From Pseudomonadota bacterium (GTDB lineage Bacteria > Pseudomonadota > Alphaproteobacteria > Rhizobiales > Beijerinckiaceae): a stretch of DNA of 6,504 nucleotides. The position numbers and the translations under genes are program-made. Below are positions 1-6,002 of this stretch, in pieces (the stretch's first letter is position 1; the number at the start of each line of letters is the position of its first letter). The notes beneath the pieces were generated by a model. That model worked only from the letters and a program-made list of their open reading frames with translations, was not told the DNA's origin and did no database searches. The stretch covers positions 1-6,504 of the forward strand of contig JAGTAM010000404.1 in NCBI GenBank assembly GCA_023422485.1. The letters run 5' to 3'.

Positions 1-324
1 CTCCAGCTCTGGCGCTTCGCCGACGGGGCTTTCAGCCTCGCGGGCGAGGGACTCGGCTATGCCGGCCCGGCCGCGGGCGAGGGAGCGGATCTCGCCGCCG
101 CCGTTCCCCGCGCCGGCACGCCGCCCGATCTCGCCCTGCCGGTGGCGGGCCGAGGGGCGCTGGCGGTGGTCTCGCTCAAGAGCGGCACGCCGGAGGATCG
201 GGCGCGCATCCCCCTGCCCGCCCCGGCCGCCCACGGCATCGCCGTGCTCGAGGCCGGCGGAGCCGCCCGAACCATTCTCGTCGGACTTGCCGATGGCCGT
301 CTCGTCGCGGTGCCGGCTCCGTGA
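1..324 (+). CDS. C-terminal part of a probable FG-GAP/VCBS-repeat-like protein (5' end outside window)
   Basis: An open frame runs from the first base of the window to a TGA at 322-324, giving 107 residues with no start inside the window, so only the C-terminus is visible. The sequence is rich in Gly, Ala and Pro and reads as short beta-strand blocks such as PDLALPVAGRGALAVVSL and the closing ILVGLADGRLVAVPAP. This alternation of hydrophobic strands and Gly/Asp turns resembles the last blades of a beta-propeller of the FG-GAP/VCBS type. The calcium-binding DxDxDG turns of that family are not intact here, so the family call is weak. The stop codon overlaps the GTG of the Nudix gene by 4 bases (GTGA), which indicates co-transcription and probably translational coupling. 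The frame and stop are clear; the function is a guess. A shorter frame starting at ATG 59 in another phase is a shadow. Confidence 0.6.
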   Translation, partial: LQLWRFADGAFSLAGEGLGYAGPAAGEGADLAAAVPRAGTPPDLALPVAGRGALAVVSLKSGTPEDRARIPLPAPAAHGIAVLEAGGAARTILVGLADGRLVAVPAP

Positions 325-797
325 GCGGCGCCGGGCCGGAGGATGACGGGCGGCTGTTTCCGACCCGCCCGCTGATCGGCGTGTCGATCGCGGTGATCCG
401 CGACGGCCGCGTGCTGCTCGCCGCGCGTGCCAACGAACCGATGCGCGGCGTCTGGACTCTGCCCGGCGGCCTGCTGGAGGCCGGTGAGTCCCTTGCCGAA
501 GGGGCGCTTCGCGAATTGCAGGAGGAGGTCGGCGCGCTCGCCGAGGTGGTCGGCCCCAGCCTGACGCCGACCGAGATCATCCTGCGGGACGAGGCCGGCC
601 GCATCCGCCACCACTACGTGATCCACCCCCATGCCGCGCTCTGGCGCGCGGTCGAGCCGGTTCCGGGGCCGGAGGCGCTCGCCGTGCGCTGGGCCCATCT
701 CGACGAAATCGCTGGGTTGGCCACTACGCCGGGACTGATCGACACCCTGCGCGAGGCGTTTTCCCGCGTGGGTCTAGTGGCTGAAGGTTCCAAATGA
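321..797 (+). CDS. Nudix hydrolase (NTP/NDP-X pyrophosphohydrolase)
   Basis: The 158-residue protein carries a complete Nudix box at about residues 50-72, fitting GX5EX7REUXEEXGU: Gly50, Glu56, then RELQEEVG (64-71) with Arg64, Glu65, Glu68 and Glu69. These residues bind the divalent metal and position the diphosphate. The strand IAVIRDGRVLLAAR (23-36) followed by WTLPGG (45-50) is the usual Nudix N-terminal fold. Nudix enzymes hydrolyse a nucleoside diphosphate linked to another group. The substrate cannot be read from sequence; ADP-ribose/ADP-sugar or oxidised-nucleotide types are possible. The chosen start is the GTG at 321, which overlaps the upstream TGA by 4 bases. It has no obvious Shine-Dalgarno sequence of its own, consistent with translational coupling. 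Its TGA overlaps the ATG of the next gene by 4 bases. Length is normal for a single-domain cytosolic Nudix enzyme. Confidence 0.93.
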   Translation: MSGAGPEDDGRLFPTRPLIGVSIAVIRDGRVLLAARANEPMRGVWTLPGGLLEAGESLAEGALRELQEEVGALAEVVGPSLTPTEIILRDEAGRIRHHYVIHPHAALWRAVEPVPGPEALAVRWAHLDEIAGLATTPGLIDTLREAFSRVGLVAEGSK

Positions 798-1372
798 GGA
801 GTTCGATCGGTCCCTGGCAACGCTTGGTGCATTCCCTCTCCCCGCCTGCGGGGAGAGGGGAAACCTGCGGCCCATCCGGCAAGGGCGCCAAGTCCGATGA
901 GGCGGCGCGGCCGGCCCGTTTCCACCTCGTCGCCCGCCTGATCCTCGCCGCCCTGCTCGCCCTCACCCCAGCGGCGGAGGCGTTCGCCCAACAGCGCTCG
1001 AGCCCGGCCCGAGCCGCTCCGAAGCCGGCCGAGAAGGACAAGGAGCCGCCGCCCCCCGCCGAGCCGCCGCCAGCGCCCTACGACCGCGACCTGATGCGGC
1101 TGTCCGAGATCGTCGGGGCGCTCGCCTTCCTGCGCAGCCTCTGCGCCGAGCCGGACGCCGCCGAGTGGCCGGCGCGGATGAAGGCGATCCTCGACAGCGA
1201 GGGCGTCACCCCGAACCGCCGCGACCGGCTGGCCGGTGCCTATAACCGGGGCTTCCGCGGCTACAGCCTGACCTACCGGATCTGCACCCCCGCCGCGGGC
1301 GAGGCCGCCCGCCGCTACCTCGCCGAAGGTGAGCGGCTCTCGCACGCCATCGCCGGGCGGTTCGGAGGCTAG
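794..1372 (+). CDS. TIGR02301-family secreted protein, N-terminus runs through a REP-like palindrome
   Basis: The 192-residue product has three parts. Residues 1-45 are an unusual polar leader. Residues about 46-65 form a signal-peptide hydrophobic core ending in an AFA|QQ cleavage-like site, and a Pro/Ala/Lys-rich linker follows (about 70-95). The C-terminal domain (about 96-192) matches my recollection of the alphaproteobacterial TIGR02301 family, with YDRDLMRLSEIVGAL (96-110), YNRGFRGYS (150-158) and two cysteines (Cys117, Cys164) that could form a disulfide in the periplasm. The family's function is unknown. The ATG at 794 overlaps the Nudix stop (ATGA) and has AAGG at 784-787, six bases upstream, supporting this start. 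Codons 14-22 (SLSPPAGRG) are the translated palindrome at 834-859. No ATG, GTG or TTG lies in frame between the palindrome and the hydrophobic core, so translation must begin upstream of it or at an unusual codon. The n-region is therefore far longer than is normal for a signal peptide. Confidence 0.82.
   Translation: MRSSIGPWQRLVHSLSPPAGRGETCGPSGKGAKSDEAARPARFHLVARLILAALLALTPAAEAFAQQRSSPARAAPKPAEKDKEPPPPAEPPPAPYDRDLMRLSEIVGALAFLRSLCAEPDAAEWPARMKAILDSEGVTPNRRDRLAGAYNRGFRGYSLTYRICTPAAGEAARRYLAEGERLSHAIAGRFGG
834..859. repeat. REP-like palindrome inside coding sequence
   Basis: Two perfect 12-base arms, CCCTCTCCCCGC (834-845) and GCGGGGAGAGGG (848-859), flank a 2-base CT loop. This CCTCTCCCC/GGGGAGAGG form resembles short extragenic palindromes that I recall as common in proteobacterial genomes. 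Here it lies about 40 bases after a start codon and is read in frame. As RNA it would form a very stable hairpin near the start of the TIGR02301 message, which could slow translation or stabilise upstream mRNA. No T-run follows, so it does not look like a classic intrinsic terminator. The palindrome is seen directly; its family and role are inference. Confidence 0.85.
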
Positions 1373-1422
1373 AGACGACGTTTGTTGCGAGAGCGCCACA
1401 CCCCGGAGCCGTTGCAAAAATC

Positions 1423-1464
1423 CTTCGCAATTGGCCCTTCGCATTAACCTCTTCGCAATTCCCT
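1423..1464 (+). repeat. Three direct repeats of CTTCGCAWTW at 14-base period
   Basis: CTTCGCAATT occurs at 1423-1432, CTTCGCATTA at 1437-1446 and CTTCGCAATT at 1451-1460, so the starts are exactly 14 bases apart. The 4-base spacers differ (GGCC, ACCT, CCCT). The repeats sit in the non-coding stretch between the TIGR02301 stop and the small gene at 1545, in a region more AT-rich than its surroundings. Phased short repeats upstream of a gene usually mean cooperative binding sites for a transcription factor. The binding protein is unknown, and a spacing of 1.3 helical turns is not a simple same-face arrangement. Confidence 0.6.
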
Positions 1465-1544
1465 GCTTCCCGGCTCGTGAAGGCTGCCGTATCGTGGCGA
1501 TGTCTTGCCGGCACTGTTCCGGCCGAGAAGCGAAGCCGTCCGCC

Positions 1545-1799
1545 ATGATCCACGATACCGACACCGCTGCCTTCGACGTCGATGCGGAGAGCAAGCGCCT
1601 CGCGCTCGGACTCGTGACGGAGGCCTTCGCGGAAGGCTGCCTCGACGGGATCGACGGCGACTGCATGGCCCAGGCCGCCCTGTTCGCGGCCTTCCAGGAG
1701 CTGGTCGCCACCTACGGCGAGGATGCGACCGCCCGCTACGCCGAGACCCTGCCCGAGCGCATCCGCGGCGGCGGCTTCACCACGACGCTGCAGCACTGA
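1545..1799 (+). CDS. Small acidic protein of unknown function
   Basis: I do not recognise this protein beyond a sense that similar short proteins occur in Methylobacterium. From the ATG at 1545 it encodes 84 residues, starting MIHDTDTAAFDVDAES and ending FTTTLQH. It is acidic, has no signal peptide or membrane segment, and looks mostly helical (for example MAQAALFAAFQELVATYG at residues 44-61). Codon usage matches the neighbouring genes and the frame stays open to a TGA at 1797-1799. A start at ATG 1500 is also in frame and would add 15 residues with a Cys-x-x-Cys pair (SCRHC). Neither start has a well-placed Shine-Dalgarno sequence: GAAGG ends 16 bases before 1500, and GAGAAG ends 14 bases before 1545. 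I chose 1545 because the downstream sequence looks more like a conserved protein. The gene stands alone with its own leader carrying the 14-base repeats. Confidence 0.6.
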   Translation: MIHDTDTAAFDVDAESKRLALGLVTEAFAEGCLDGIDGDCMAQAALFAAFQELVATYGEDATARYAETLPERIRGGGFTTTLQH

Positions 1800-1850
1800 G
1801 GAAAGCGACGTCGGTCCTCCCGGCATCGACCGCGAGAATCCCATCCCCGT

Positions 1851-1891
1851 CCTCACCCTGCGAGGCCGCTTCGCTGCATCTCAGGGTGAGG
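1851..1891. terminator. Inverted repeat between convergent genes, possible bidirectional terminator
   Basis: CCTCACCCTG (1851-1860) and CAGGGTGAGG (1882-1891) are perfect 10-base complements around a 21-base loop. They lie in the 118-base gap between the stop of the small plus-strand gene (1799) and the stop of the minus-strand dihydroorotase gene (1918). The position fits a shared transcription end. No T-run follows on either strand and the loop is long, so a Rho-independent terminator is not proven. The CCTCACCCTG arm also resembles dispersed palindromic repeats common in Methylobacterium intergenic regions, as I recall them. The rest of this gap shows no coding signal. Confidence 0.5.
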
Positions 1892-1917
1892 TGGCGGGTG
1901 AGAGGACGAGTCGTCCG

Positions 1918-3258
1918 TTAACCCGCTACCGGCAGCGCTTCCTCGAACACCACCGCCTCGCCCCGCGACGGGTGGGTCAATTCGCCCTGCCACATCACCG
2001 GCGTGCCGCGCACCACGGTGCCCACCGGCCAGCCGGTGACGGTGAGCCCGTCATAGGGCGTCCAGCCGCATTTCGAGGCGATCCATTCGTTGCGGATGGT
2101 CTCGCGGCGCTTGAGATCGACAACGGTCACGTCGGCGTCGTAGCCCACGGCCAGCCGCCCCTTGCGGGCGATGCCGAACAGGCGCTTGGGTCCCGCACTG
2201 GTCAGGTCGACGAGACGGGCGAGCGAGAGCCGGCCGGCATTCACGTGGTCGAGCATGATCGGCACCAGCGTCTGCACGCCGGTCATCCCCGAGGGGGAAT
2301 CCGGGTAGGGCTTGGCCTTCTCCTCGAGCGTGTGCGGCGCATGGTCGGAGCCGAGCACGTCGACGATCCCCTGCGACAGCCCGTGCCAGATCCCGTCGCG
2401 ATGCCCGGCGTCGCGCACCGGCGGGTTCATCTGCACCAGCGTCCCGAGTCGGGCATAGGCCTCCCCACCGTCGAGGGTCAGGTGGTGCGGCGTCACCTCG
2501 ACGCTCGCCACGTCCTTGGCCCCCGCCAGGATCGGCATCTCGTCGGCGGTCGAGATGTGCAGGATGTGGATGCGGGCGCCCGTCTCCCGCGCGATCGCGA
2601 TCAGCCGCTCGGTGGCCTTCACCGCGACCTCCGGCGAGCGCCAGACCGGGTGCGAGGCGGGATCGCCGGATACGCGCAGGTCTTTCCGCTCGCGCAGCAT
2701 CGGCTCGTCCTCGGAATGGAAGGCGGCGCGGCGGCGGATGCGACTCAGGATCGCCCGCACGCCCGCATCGTCCTCGACCAGGAGCGAGCCGGTGGAGGAG
2801 CCGATGAACACCTTGATCCCGGCCGCCCCCGGCAGCCGCTCCAGCTCGGCCACCTCGCCCGCGTTCTCGTGGGTGCCGCCGACCCAGAAGGCGAAGTCGC
2901 AATGCATCCGGTGGTGCGCGCGGGCGACCTTGTCGGCCAGCGCCGCGGCGCTCGTGGTCTGCGGGCTGGTGTTGGGCATCTCGAACACCGCCGTGACGCC
3001 GCCCATCACCGCCGCGCGCGAGCCCGTCTCCAGATCCTCCTTGTGGGCGAGGCCGGGCTCGCGGAAATGCACTTGGCTGTCGATCACGCCGGGCAGGAGG
3101 TGCAGGCCGCGGCAATCGCGCCGCTCGGCCGCCGCGGCGCCCGAGAGGTCGCCGATCGCCGCCACCCGTCCGCCGCGGATGCCGAGATCGGCCCTGTGCT
3201 CGCCGTCGTGGTTCACCAGCGTGCCGCCGGACAGGACGAGGTCGAAAGGCGCTTCCAT
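1918..3258 (-). CDS. pyrC: Dihydroorotase-family amidohydrolase
   Basis: This 446-residue protein is a class I dihydroorotase, the family that converts carbamoyl-aspartate and dihydroorotate in pyrimidine synthesis. It reads as a cyclic amidohydrolase: an N-terminal beta domain (FDLVLSGGTLVNHDG), then GVIDSQVHFREPG (57-69), GIKVF with Lys149 as probable carboxylated metal-bridging lysine, AFHSED (His181), HILHIS (His231/His234), and LGSDHAPHT with Asp305 and His307. FREPG and the MNPPVR segment (277-282) are typical of dihydroorotase substrate binding. The usual DxHxHxR motif reads D60-S-Q62-V-H64-F-R66, so the first metal-ligand His is Gln. From memory this QVH form recurs in alphaproteobacterial proteins annotated as dihydroorotase, so it may be a subtype rather than a defect. 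The ATG is preceded by GGGAGA on its strand (complement of 3264-3269), well spaced. No pyrB or other pyrimidine gene is adjacent. Hydantoinase or allantoinase activity is an alternative; the pyrC symbol is by family, not proof of the main pathway enzyme. Confidence 0.85.
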   Translation of the reverse strand: MEAPFDLVLSGGTLVNHDGEHRADLGIRGGRVAAIGDLSGAAAAERRDCRGLHLLPGVIDSQVHFREPGLAHKEDLETGSRAAVMGGVTAVFEMPNTSPQTTSAAALADKVARAHHRMHCDFAFWVGGTHENAGEVAELERLPGAAGIKVFIGSSTGSLLVEDDAGVRAILSRIRRRAAFHSEDEPMLRERKDLRVSGDPASHPVWRSPEVAVKATERLIAIARETGARIHILHISTADEMPILAGAKDVASVEVTPHHLTLDGGEAYARLGTLVQMNPPVRDAGHRDGIWHGLSQGIVDVLGSDHAPHTLEEKAKPYPDSPSGMTGVQTLVPIMLDHVNAGRLSLARLVDLTSAGPKRLFGIARKGRLAVGYDADVTVVDLKRRETIRNEWIASKCGWTPYDGLTVTGWPVGTVVRGTPVMWQGELTHPSRGEAVVFEEALPVAG

Positions 3259-3358
3259 CGGGCTCTCCCGGTTCGCAGGGTGCGATTGAGACGAGGATCA
3301 GCGCGGCTTATGTCAGGCGTCCCATGCGCGCAACGCCGTCGCGCCCGAAGGAGATGCC
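3259..3358. promoter_or_regulatory. Divergent intergenic region holding promoters for pyrC-like gene and ygfZ
   Basis: The two genes are divergently transcribed from this 100-base gap, so each must have its promoter here or inside the other gene. On the minus strand TTGCGC followed by CATAAG/ATAAGC after 15-16 bases is the best sigma-70-like pair I see, and it is weak. On the plus strand a strong AAGGAG at 3348-3353, five bases before the ygfZ ATG, fixes that start. No operator-like palindrome stands out. The presence of promoters is inferred from gene layout. Confidence 0.4.
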
Positions 3359-4213
3359 ATGCCGATCGCCCTGCTGCCGGACCGTGCCGTCGTCGCCGTG
3401 TCGGGGCCGGACGCGCTCCCCTTCCTGCAAGGCATCCTCACCTGCAACGTCGAGACCCTGCCCGAGGGCGAGGCGCGGCTCGGCGCGCTGCTGACGCCCC
3501 AGGGCAAGATCCAGTTCGATTTCCTGGTGTCCCGTTCGGACGACGGCTTCCGCCTCGATGTCGCGGCCGAGCGCGTGCCCGACCTCGTCAAGCAGCTCGG
3601 GCTCTACCGCCTGCGGGCCAAGGTGACGATGGCCGCCGACCCGACGCTCGGTGTCGCCGCAGCCTGGGATGGCGCCGAGACCGCGGCGGAAACCGTGCGC
3701 GTGCGTGACGGGCGTCTGCCCGCCCTCGGCGAGCGGCTCTACTTTGCCGCGGGCGCCTTCTCGGCGGATGCGACGGAGGCCGATTACCACGCCCATCGCA
3801 TCGGCCTCGGCGTGCCGGAGGGGGGACGCGACTTCGCGCTCAGCGAGGCCTTCCCGCACGAGGCGCTGATGGACCAACTCGGCGGCGTCGACTTCAAGAA
3901 GGGCTGCTATGTCGGCCAGGAGGTGGTCTCGCGGATGCAGCATCGCGGCACCGCCCGCACCCGCATCCTGCCGATCGTCTACCGCCACGGCCCGGCCCCT
4001 GAGCCCGGCACCGAGGTGACGGCCGGCGCGCGCAGCCTCGGCGTCACGGGAAGCCGCGCGGGCGAGCGGGGGCTTGCCACGATCCGCCTCGACCGCCTCG
4101 GCGACGCGCTCGCCGCCGGCGAGCCGGTGCGGGCGGGCGGCACGGTTGCGGGCGTGATGAAGCCCGACTTCGCCACCTTCGCCTTCCCGGCCGACACGGC
4201 CGCCGCCGGATGA
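3359..4213 (+). CDS. ygfZ: YgfZ/CAF17-type folate-binding protein
   Basis: The 284-residue protein has the YgfZ signature K-G-C-Y-x-G-Q-E at residues 181-188 (KKGCYVGQE), including the family's conserved Cys183, followed by VVSRMQHRG. The N-terminal part (VVAVSGPDALPFLQGILTCN, 11-30; LLTPQGKIQFDFLV, 44-57) matches the GcvT-like folate-binding domain, and the C-terminal part forms the barrel domain. YgfZ proteins use tetrahydrofolate and support assembly or repair of iron-sulfur clusters in enzymes such as the radical-SAM protein MiaB. They are not glycine-cleavage T-proteins, although often mis-annotated that way. The start is well supported by AAGGAG at 3348-3353. The TGA overlaps the ATG of tag by 4 bases (ATGA), making it the first gene of a coupled run. 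The product is expected to be cytosolic, with no signal peptide. Length is as expected for the family. Confidence 0.93.
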   Translation: MPIALLPDRAVVAVSGPDALPFLQGILTCNVETLPEGEARLGALLTPQGKIQFDFLVSRSDDGFRLDVAAERVPDLVKQLGLYRLRAKVTMAADPTLGVAAAWDGAETAAETVRVRDGRLPALGERLYFAAGAFSADATEADYHAHRIGLGVPEGGRDFALSEAFPHEALMDQLGGVDFKKGCYVGQEVVSRMQHRGTARTRILPIVYRHGPAPEPGTEVTAGARSLGVTGSRAGERGLATIRLDRLGDALAAGEPVRAGGTVAGVMKPDFATFAFPADTAAAG

Positions 4214-4836
4214 GCGACGACGCTTCCGGTCTCATCGTTCATCCCGATGGCTGCCCTCGCTGCTGGTGGCCGGGGCTCGATCCGACTTACGTCGCCTATC
4301 ACGACACCGAGTGGGGCGTGCCCGAGTACGATTCCCGCGCGCTCTACGAAAAGCTGATCCTCGACGGGTTCCAGGCGGGCCTGTCGTGGATCACCATCCT
4401 GCGCCGCCGCGAGGGCTTCCGCCGCGCTTTCGAGGGCTTCGAGCCGGAGCGCGTCGCCCGGTTCACCGAGGCCGATGTCGAGCGGCTGATGGGCGACGCC
4501 GGCATCATCCGTAATCGCGCCAAGATCCGCGGCGCGATCAACGGCGCGCGAGCCTGGCTCGCCATCGAAGAGGCGGGGCCGGGCTTCTCGCCTTTCCTCT
4601 GGGACTTTTGCGACGGCCGGCCGATCCAGACGAAGGCGGCCAGCCGGGCCGAGATCGCGACCGAAACCGAAATCTCAAGAAGGATGGGCAAGGCGCTGAA
4701 GGCGAAGGGTTTCACCTTCTGCGGGCCCACCATCGTCCATGCCTTTATGCAGGCGGTCGGCATGGTCAACGACCATCTCACCGGCTGCCACCGCCACGCC
4801 GTCTGCGCGGCCCTCGGCGAGGGGCGCCATCCGTGA
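4210..4836 (+). CDS. tag: DNA-3-methyladenine glycosylase I
   Basis: This 208-residue protein aligns throughout with E. coli Tag, which excises 3-methyladenine from alkylated DNA to begin base-excision repair. Landmarks are CPRCWWPG near the N-terminus, AYHDTEWGVPE (29-39), QAGLSWITIL (55-64), DAGIIRNRAKI (96-106) and VNDHLTGC (186-193). The zinc-site residues of E. coli Tag (Cys4, His17, His175, Cys179) correspond to Cys18, His31, His189 and Cys193. Base-pocket Tyr16 and Trp46 correspond to Tyr30 and Trp60. The pocket residue Glu38 is replaced by Asp52 (LILDGFQAG), a conservative change that may be normal in this lineage. An N-terminal extension of about 14 residues precedes the zinc Cys. 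The ATG overlaps the ygfZ stop and lacks a clear Shine-Dalgarno, consistent with coupling. The TGA overlaps the GTG of the HD-domain gene by 4 bases. Confidence 0.95.
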   Translation: MSDDASGLIVHPDGCPRCWWPGLDPTYVAYHDTEWGVPEYDSRALYEKLILDGFQAGLSWITILRRREGFRRAFEGFEPERVARFTEADVERLMGDAGIIRNRAKIRGAINGARAWLAIEEAGPGFSPFLWDFCDGRPIQTKAASRAEIATETEISRRMGKALKAKGFTFCGPTIVHAFMQAVGMVNDHLTGCHRHAVCAALGEGRHP

Positions 4837-5450
4837 CAGCCACCGTCAAGCAGCCGCCGCGAGCCTGGCAGCGGATGCTGTCGGGCCGGCGGCTCGACCT
4901 GCTCGACCCCTCGCCGCTTGATGTCGAGATCACCGACATCGCCCACGGGCTCGCCCGCGTCGCCCGCTGGAACGGGCAGACGGCGGGGCCGCACGTCTTC
5001 TCCGTGGCGCAGCACTCCCTGCTGGTCGAGGCGATCGGCGGCGCCCTCGATCCGCGGCTTGAGGCGCCCGAGCGGCTGGAATTGCTGCTGCACGACGCGC
5101 CCGAATACGTGATCGGCGACATCATCTCGCCGCTGAAGAATGCGATCGGCGACGCCTATCGCAGCGTCGAGCGGCGCCTGCTCGCGGCGATCCGCCAGCG
5201 CTTCGGTCTCTGCGCACCCTCCCCGGCCCTGTCGCGCCTGGTCAAGCGCGCCGACCGGATCGCCGCGGCGATCGAGGCGACCCGGCTCGCCGGCTTCTCG
5301 CAAAGCGAGGCCGACGGGATCTTCGGGCGCCTGCCGGTCCTGCCGGAATCTCTGCGCGCCGATATCGAGCGGCTGCTCGCCGGATGGCCGACGGCGGAAG
5401 CGGAGGCGTGCTATCGCGCCCGCTTCGAGGCGCTCCAGAGCGGGGCGTGA
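4833..5450 (+). CDS. HD-domain phosphohydrolase, YfbR-like
   Basis: The 205-residue protein carries HD-superfamily metal ligands in the right order: His61 (VFSVAQHS), His87-Asp88 (LLHDAPEYVIGD) and a later Asp141 (VKRADRIAAA). The string HDAPE-x4-D followed by P-L-K (100-102) closely matches the YfbR group, where E. coli YfbR removes 5'-phosphate from deoxynucleoside monophosphates; Glu91 and Asp96 correspond to its other active-site acids. A 5'-nucleotidase or related nucleotide phosphatase role in the cytosol is therefore likely but unproven. The GTG at 4833 overlaps the tag stop (GTGA), and GAGGGG at 4819-4824, eight bases upstream, supports it. Upstream in-frame ATGs exist inside tag but would add an Arg-rich shadow of that gene. 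A phosphatase gene follows 14 bases downstream. Confidence 0.88.
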   Translation: MTATVKQPPRAWQRMLSGRRLDLLDPSPLDVEITDIAHGLARVARWNGQTAGPHVFSVAQHSLLVEAIGGALDPRLEAPERLELLLHDAPEYVIGDIISPLKNAIGDAYRSVERRLLAAIRQRFGLCAPSPALSRLVKRADRIAAAIEATRLAGFSQSEADGIFGRLPVLPESLRADIERLLAGWPTAEAEACYRARFEALQSGA

Positions 5451-5464
5451 GACCGAAGAAGACG

Positions 5465-5977
5465 ATGCCCACTCTCCACATCTGCCCCCTTTCGCGCCTG
5501 CCCGAGACCGTCGCGGCCTCTGGCGCGAGCCATCTCATCACGCTGGCGACGCTGGGCAGCACGGTGGAGCGCCCCGCCGCGATCCGCCCGGAACACCATC
5601 TCCGGGTCGGCTTCAGCGACATCGCCGCGCCGCTGGAAGGCCACCTGCCGCCGGGCGAGGCGCATGTGCGGGCCGTTCTCGACTTCGTGTCGGCGTGGCC
5701 GCGCGAGCGGCCGCTGGTGATCCATTGCTACGCCGGCATCAGCCGTTCCACGGCCGCGGCCTACGCCGTCGCCTGCGCCCTGCGGTCATCCGAGGACGAG
5801 GCGGACCTCGCGCGGGAGTTGCGGCACCTCGCGCCGAGCGCCACGCCGAATCGGCTGTTCGTGGAGATCGCCGACCGCCTGCTCGGGCGCGAGGGGCGGA
5901 TGAGTGCGGCGATCGCCGGGATCGGGCGCGGCGCGGAGGCTTTCGAGGGCACGCCGTTCCGGATTGCCCTGGCGTGA
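5465..5977 (+). CDS. Tyrosine/dual-specificity phosphatase-like protein
   Basis: The 170-residue protein has the cysteine-phosphatase P-loop HCYAGISRST at 87-96, a match to HCX5R with nucleophile Cys88 and phosphate-binding Arg94 followed by Ser95. Asp52 (GFSDIAAP) lies upstream at the distance expected for the general acid. The order beta-strand, Asp loop, helix (about 64-78), strand plus P-loop (83-96) and following helix is typical of compact PTP/DSP folds. Substrates could be phosphoproteins, lipids, nucleotides or inositol phosphates; sequence alone does not tell. The ATG at 5465 is preceded by a modest GAAGAAG and lies 14 bases after the HD-gene stop, so the two are probably co-transcribed. 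An in-frame ATG at 5384 would add 27 residues overlapping the HD gene and is less likely. No signal peptide or membrane segment is seen. Confidence 0.88.
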   Translation: MPTLHICPLSRLPETVAASGASHLITLATLGSTVERPAAIRPEHHLRVGFSDIAAPLEGHLPPGEAHVRAVLDFVSAWPRERPLVIHCYAGISRSTAAAYAVACALRSSEDEADLARELRHLAPSATPNRLFVEIADRLLGREGRMSAAIAGIGRGAEAFEGTPFRIALA

Positions 5978-6002
5978 TCGGCCGGGTGCGGAGAGCGGAG
6001 AT

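Noticed and set aside
1431..1447. Possible sigma-54 (-24/-12) promoter around TTGGCCCTTCGCATT
   Set aside because: The GG and GC pairs are only 6 bases apart instead of the required 10, so the element does not fit.
1444..1460. Possible CtrA site starting at TTAACC
   Set aside because: Only one TTAA half is present; seven bases on the sequence is GCAA, not TTAA.
614..1711. Long minus-strand open frames opposite the Nudix, TIGR02301 and small genes
   Set aside because: Low-complexity Arg/Gly/Ala composition, no motifs, and full overlap with better-supported plus-strand genes.
1723..3708. A 661-codon plus-strand open frame antisense to the dihydroorotase gene
   Set aside because: It is rich in Arg, His, Gly and Ala with no recognisable domain and overlaps a clear dihydroorotase gene on the other strand. 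Such frames are expected from high-GC codon bias.
4344..5303. A 319-codon minus-strand open frame opposite tag and the HD gene
   Set aside because: Composition typical of a reverse-complement shadow, and the plus-strand proteins carry complete catalytic motifs.
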